From positions 1-6,976 of the forward strand of contig JANTGB010000118.1 of NCBI GenBank assembly GCA_024763115.1: a stretch of 6,976 bases of DNA, in the 5' to 3' direction. The position numbers were made by a program, and so were the translations under genes. The notes beneath the pieces are model-generated. The model ran no database searches. It was not told the DNA's origin and saw nothing but the letters and a program-made list of their open reading frames with translations. This document shows positions 4,906-6,976 of this stretch, one piece after another (the stretch's first letter is position 1; each line of letters starts with the position of its first letter). The DNA comes from Desulfobulbaceae bacterium. Its GTDB lineage: Bacteria; Desulfobacterota; Desulfobulbia; Desulfobulbales; SURF-16.

Positions 4906-6688
4906 CCTTAATCAATTGGAAAGAGCCGACCTGATCGATTTTGCCCTTGGTCAGCCGTTCCCCTTCCAGGACGGCAAAAACATCGCCGGAGCGCAGATAA
5001 CCCTGTTCTTTTGCCTTTTCCTGGGCTGCAAAAACCATTTCATCCCGTTCCAGTTTTTTTTCAATAATAATAGGATGAATATTTTTATAGATACATGATT
5101 GCCTGGCCTTATCAAGGGAATCAGTTATCAGCAGGGTGGGAACTGTTCTGTTCCATTTAGAAAGATGGCGATATAGCAGGCCTTCCGGGTCAAGCACCAT
5201 TACTGCTGCTGCCCTTCCCATGGTGGCAGCCGCAGTCAGGGCAGGGTTTATTTGACTGGTATCCTGGTTCAACCGTTTATAATGGCTCCAGTCGATCTCG
5301 GTATATCTTTCTTCCTCACATATTATTGATGCCATGGTGCGGACGACGTTGACCGGATCAATGCCCATGGCGGTTTCTCCGGAAAGCATTACCGCGTCTG
5401 TCCCCTCCCACACTGCCAGGCTGACATCAGTCACTTCAGCCCTGGTAGGTCTGGTGTTACCGGTCATTGTATCAAGCATCTGGGTCGCGGTAATTACCGG
5501 AGTGTTTTTCTCCCAGCACATTCGGATGATTCGCCGTTGAATTCGCGGCACCTTGGCAGCGGGTAATTCAACCCCCATATCGCCACGGGCAATCATTATA
5601 GCATCAGCGGCATCAATTATTGCGCTGATGTTTTCCACTGCTTCCGGTTTTTCAATCTTGGCCACCACCTTTAAATCACGTTTGCCGGACTTATTGATAA
5701 TATCTTTAACCTCAATAATGTCGGAGGCTGATCTGACAAAGGAAAGGGCGGCAAAGTCTATTTCATGCTCAAGTCCCCAGGCCAGATCTTTTTTATCCTT
5801 GTCCGTGACACTGGGCAGGGAGAGCCTGGTGGCCGGCAGGTTCATGCCCTTGCCGGAACGAAGCATTCCTCCCACCACAATCCGGCAGATAACCTCTGTT
5901 TTGCCGGGTTTTTCCACCTCTAATTCCAACAGGCCGTCATCCAGGAGAATGGGATCGCCTGTCTGTAAATCCGGCAGTAATTCCGGGGCAATAGTTGATA
6001 TTCTTTCCGGTGTTCCTTCTATAGGTTCAGCCTGAAGAATGATTGAGTCGCCGTTGTTTAAATGAATCCCGTTATCCTGCATGGAGCCGGTGCGGATTTT
6101 CGGGCCGCAAAGATCCATTAATACCCCGATTGGCTGATCCCATTCTTTTTCAGCCCGGCGTACTGTATTTAAATATCCTTCGTGTTGTTCGTAACTGCCA
6201 TGGGAAAAGTTGAGGCGAACTATATCCATACCGGCCAGGATCATTTGCCCAATTATTTTTTTTGATTTCGAGGCAGGGCCCATGGTACAGACGATCCGGG
6301 CCAGTTTCCTGATATTGGCTTTTGTCTGTATTTTAACTTTTGCCATCAGGGCTTCAAGTTCCTTAATGTCCACCGGTTTAGGCAGAAAGCCAATGATGTT
6401 CGGGTGCTTTTTTAGTTTTTCCAGGAGATCAGGACGATCTTTTATACTGGAAGATATGACGACTATGGGGAGATTAGGGCAAACTACCTGGGCCGCTTCA
6501 ATGAATTTGAAGCCGTCCCAGTGGGGCATCAATATGTCACAGAGAAAAAGATCATATTGATTGGTTGAGGCCTCAAGAAAACCCTGCCGGCCGTTGAAAA
6601 CCGCGTCTACCAGGTGTCCTTTTTTCCCCAGTTGATTTTCTAAAATTTTGCTGCAGGTGATATTGTCTTCAAGCAGAAGGATACGCAT
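4898..6688 (-). CDS. pyk: Response-regulator receiver domain fused to pyruvate kinase
   Basis: A 596-residue protein with an N-terminal CheY-like receiver (1-120) and a whole pyruvate kinase (about 125-596; 472 residues against 470 in E. coli PykF), which makes pyruvate and ATP from phosphoenolpyruvate and ADP. The receiver has acidic pair Glu7-Asp8, phosphoacceptor Asp51 in CDILMPHWDG (50-59), Ser79 at the switch Ser/Thr position, Phe101 and Lys104-Pro105, so it should accept phosphate. The kinase keeps RLNFSHG (158-164), the GPKIRTG loop (195-201), DDG (250-252) at the start of the B-domain exit, catalytic Lys344 in AKIE with Glu346 and Asp370 (ARGDMG) for metal, TATQMLDTM (400-408), PTRAEVTDV (414-422) and LSGETAMG (435-442), then a C-terminal allosteric domain (about 460-596). 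Lys197 replaces the Glu of K+-dependent enzymes. The start has AGGAG (6699-6695) six bases upstream. No kinase partner is in the window. Both domain calls are secure; control of activity by phosphorylation is inferred. Confidence 0.95.
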   Translation of the reverse strand: MRILLLEDNITCSKILENQLGKKGHLVDAVFNGRQGFLEASTNQYDLFLCDILMPHWDGFKFIEAAQVVCPNLPIVVISSSIKDRPDLLEKLKKHPNIIGFLPKPVDIKELEALMAKVKIQTKANIRKLARIVCTMGPASKSKKIIGQMILAGMDIVRLNFSHGSYEQHEGYLNTVRRAEKEWDQPIGVLMDLCGPKIRTGSMQDNGIHLNNGDSIILQAEPIEGTPERISTIAPELLPDLQTGDPILLDDGLLELEVEKPGKTEVICRIVVGGMLRSGKGMNLPATRLSLPSVTDKDKKDLAWGLEHEIDFAALSFVRSASDIIEVKDIINKSGKRDLKVVAKIEKPEAVENISAIIDAADAIMIARGDMGVELPAAKVPRIQRRIIRMCWEKNTPVITATQMLDTMTGNTRPTRAEVTDVSLAVWEGTDAVMLSGETAMGIDPVNVVRTMASIICEEERYTEIDWSHYKRLNQDTSQINPALTAAATMGRAAAVMVLDPEGLLYRHLSKWNRTVPTLLITDSLDKARQSCIYKNIHPIIIEKKLERDEMVFAAQEKAKEQGYLRSGDVFAVLEGERLTKGKIDQVGSFQLIKVN

Positions 6689-6715
6689 TAAATTCTCCTG
6701 GAGTAACTACTCGCC

Positions 6716-6741
6716 GGGTAAGCATCTTAATTCAGATACCC
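6716..6741 (-). other. Possible leader hairpin upstream of the receiver-pyruvate kinase gene
   Basis: GGGT (6716-6719) pairs with ACCC (6738-6741) and ATCT (6724-6727) with AGAT (6734-6737) around the loop TAATTC, leaving a 4-base bulge (6720-6723). If transcription starts near 6741, as the candidate promoter predicts, this hairpin forms at the very 5' end of the message, ending 16 bases before the Shine-Dalgarno sequence. It could stabilise the transcript; no regulatory role is shown. Confidence 0.3.
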
Positions 6742-6747
6742 ACCGTA

Positions 6748-6775
6748 ATTGTAACTGTTCACAAGGTGCAGGCAA
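6748..6775 (-). promoter_or_regulatory. Candidate sigma-70-type promoter for the receiver-pyruvate kinase gene
   Basis: On the minus strand TTGCCT (6775-6770) and TACAAT (6753-6748) are 16 bases apart, matching the consensus at 4/6 and 5/6 positions. Transcription would start near 6741, giving a leader of about 53 bases before the ATG at 6688. It is the best-placed pair in this upstream region, but chance matches of this quality are common. Confidence 0.35.
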
Positions 6776-6901
6776 GCGACAATAGGGAGACTCAGGGAAA
6801 TTTTTGCGATAAGGCCGGCGTAGCACATTAGTCATACGTAAGCCGGACTAATCACGAAAAGATCTGGTTCCCTGTAGCAGTGTAAGCGTTCACCAGCACC
6901 T
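6764..6901. repeat. Long imperfect palindrome, about 138 bases
   Basis: A series of nested complementary segments shares one centre near 6831. They are AGGTGC (6764-6769) with GCACCT (6896-6901); GG (6771-6772) with CC (6893-6894); AGCG (6775-6778) with CGTT (6887-6890); CAGGGAA (6793-6799) with TTCCCTG (6868-6874); TTTTTG-GAT (6801-6810) with ATC-CGAAAA (6851-6860); and CCGGC (6815-6819) with GCCGG (6842-6846). A competing inner stem pairs ATTAGTC (6827-6833) with GACTAAT (6846-6852). The whole could fold into one long bulged hairpin as RNA or a cruciform as DNA. A related 12-base pair, GTAACTGTTCAC (6751-6762) and GTAAGCGTTCAC (6882-6893), lies in direct orientation. It may be a small non-autonomous mobile or interspersed element, or a structured RNA; I do not recognise a family. 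Confidence 0.45.
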
Positions 6902-6976
6902 CATCTTCGCCCGTTTGGGCCTTCTCGAATAGCACAAGTATGCTTCGAAGTCCCAAACGAACGAATCTAAGGCACT
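6852..6976 (-). CDS. Possible C-terminal end of an unknown protein (partial, doubtful)
   Basis: On the minus strand a frame is open from the window edge (first full codon at 6974) through 40 codons to TGA at 6854-6852. The last residues are FEKAQTGEDEVLVNAYTATG then NQIFS. The mix of acidic and hydrophobic residues looks plausible for a protein end, but I recognise no family. The stretch also lies over two hairpin-forming segments, which argues that it may be a chance frame inside a repeated element. If real, the gene would run the same way as the receiver-pyruvate kinase gene and end 163 bases before that gene's start. Confidence 0.25.
   Translation of the reverse strand, partial: CLRFVRLGLRSILVLFEKAQTGEDEVLVNAYTATGNQIFS
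6912..6959. other. Stem-loop of 48 bases near the right edge
   Basis: CGTTTGGG (6912-6919) pairs perfectly with CCCAAACG (6952-6959). After one mismatch CTTC (6921-6924) pairs with GAAG (6947-6950), and a bulged inner stem AGC (6931-6933) with GCT (6942-6944) closes the loop. There is no T run on either side, so it does not look like an intrinsic terminator. It stands next to the long palindrome at 6764-6901 and may be part of the same element. Confidence 0.45.

Noticed and set aside
5334..6560. Several plus-strand frames (5334-5540, 5553-6035, 6210-6560)
   Set aside because: All lie antisense within the receiver-pyruvate kinase gene, whose minus-strand product matches known domains throughout.
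6912..6959. Intrinsic terminator at the right edge
   Set aside because: The stem is good but neither side has a T run, and no gene end is adjacent on either strand.

Overview
The window looks like chromosomal DNA from a dissimilatory sulfate-reducing (or sulfur-disproportionating) member of the Desulfobacterota, most plausibly from the Desulfobulbales. The strongest sign is the tail of a dsrMKJOP operon at the left end. The moderate base composition and an intergenic array of GAACCTCT/GAACCTTT repeats fit that placement. The order-level call is an inference; no marker gene is present to fix it.

Layout. Bases 1-72 are the last codons of dsrO, followed directly by complete dsrP (84-1265) and a strong intrinsic terminator (1293-1330) that closes the operon. 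A 773-residue two-enzyme fusion follows on the same strand (1411-3732): a CysM-type cysteine synthase joined to a cysteinyl-tRNA-synthetase-like half. A 72-base array of nine 8-base units fills almost the whole gap to a small SAM-dependent methyltransferase-like gene (3816-4397). After a short gap with two hairpins and a TATAAT box comes a SlyD-like FKBP peptidyl-prolyl isomerase (4477-4905). It converges on, and overlaps by 8 bases, a minus-strand gene (6688-4898) encoding a response-regulator receiver domain fused to a complete pyruvate kinase. The right end (6689-6976) holds that gene's Shine-Dalgarno sequence and a possible promoter, then two hairpin-forming segments of unknown origin and a 40-codon minus-strand reading frame cut by the window edge.

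How the genes relate. DsrO and DsrP belong to the membrane complex that couples the quinone pool to sulfite/DsrC reduction, so the cell makes sulfide. The cysteine synthase half of the next gene would capture sulfide (or thiosulfate) as cysteine, and the attached synthetase-like half would activate or sense that cysteine. The methyltransferase and FKBP genes look like housekeeping or accessory genes with no visible tie to sulfur. The receiver-pyruvate kinase suggests phosphorelay control of the last step of glycolysis.

Most worth a second look: (1) the receiver-pyruvate kinase fusion, with an intact phosphoacceptor pocket and intact kinase active site; (2) the cysteine synthase-CysS fusion, whose CysS half keeps its zinc ligands and C-terminal RNA-binding tail but has altered HIGH, KMSKS and GGGSD signatures. 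No mobile element, CRISPR array, tRNA or rRNA was recognised.
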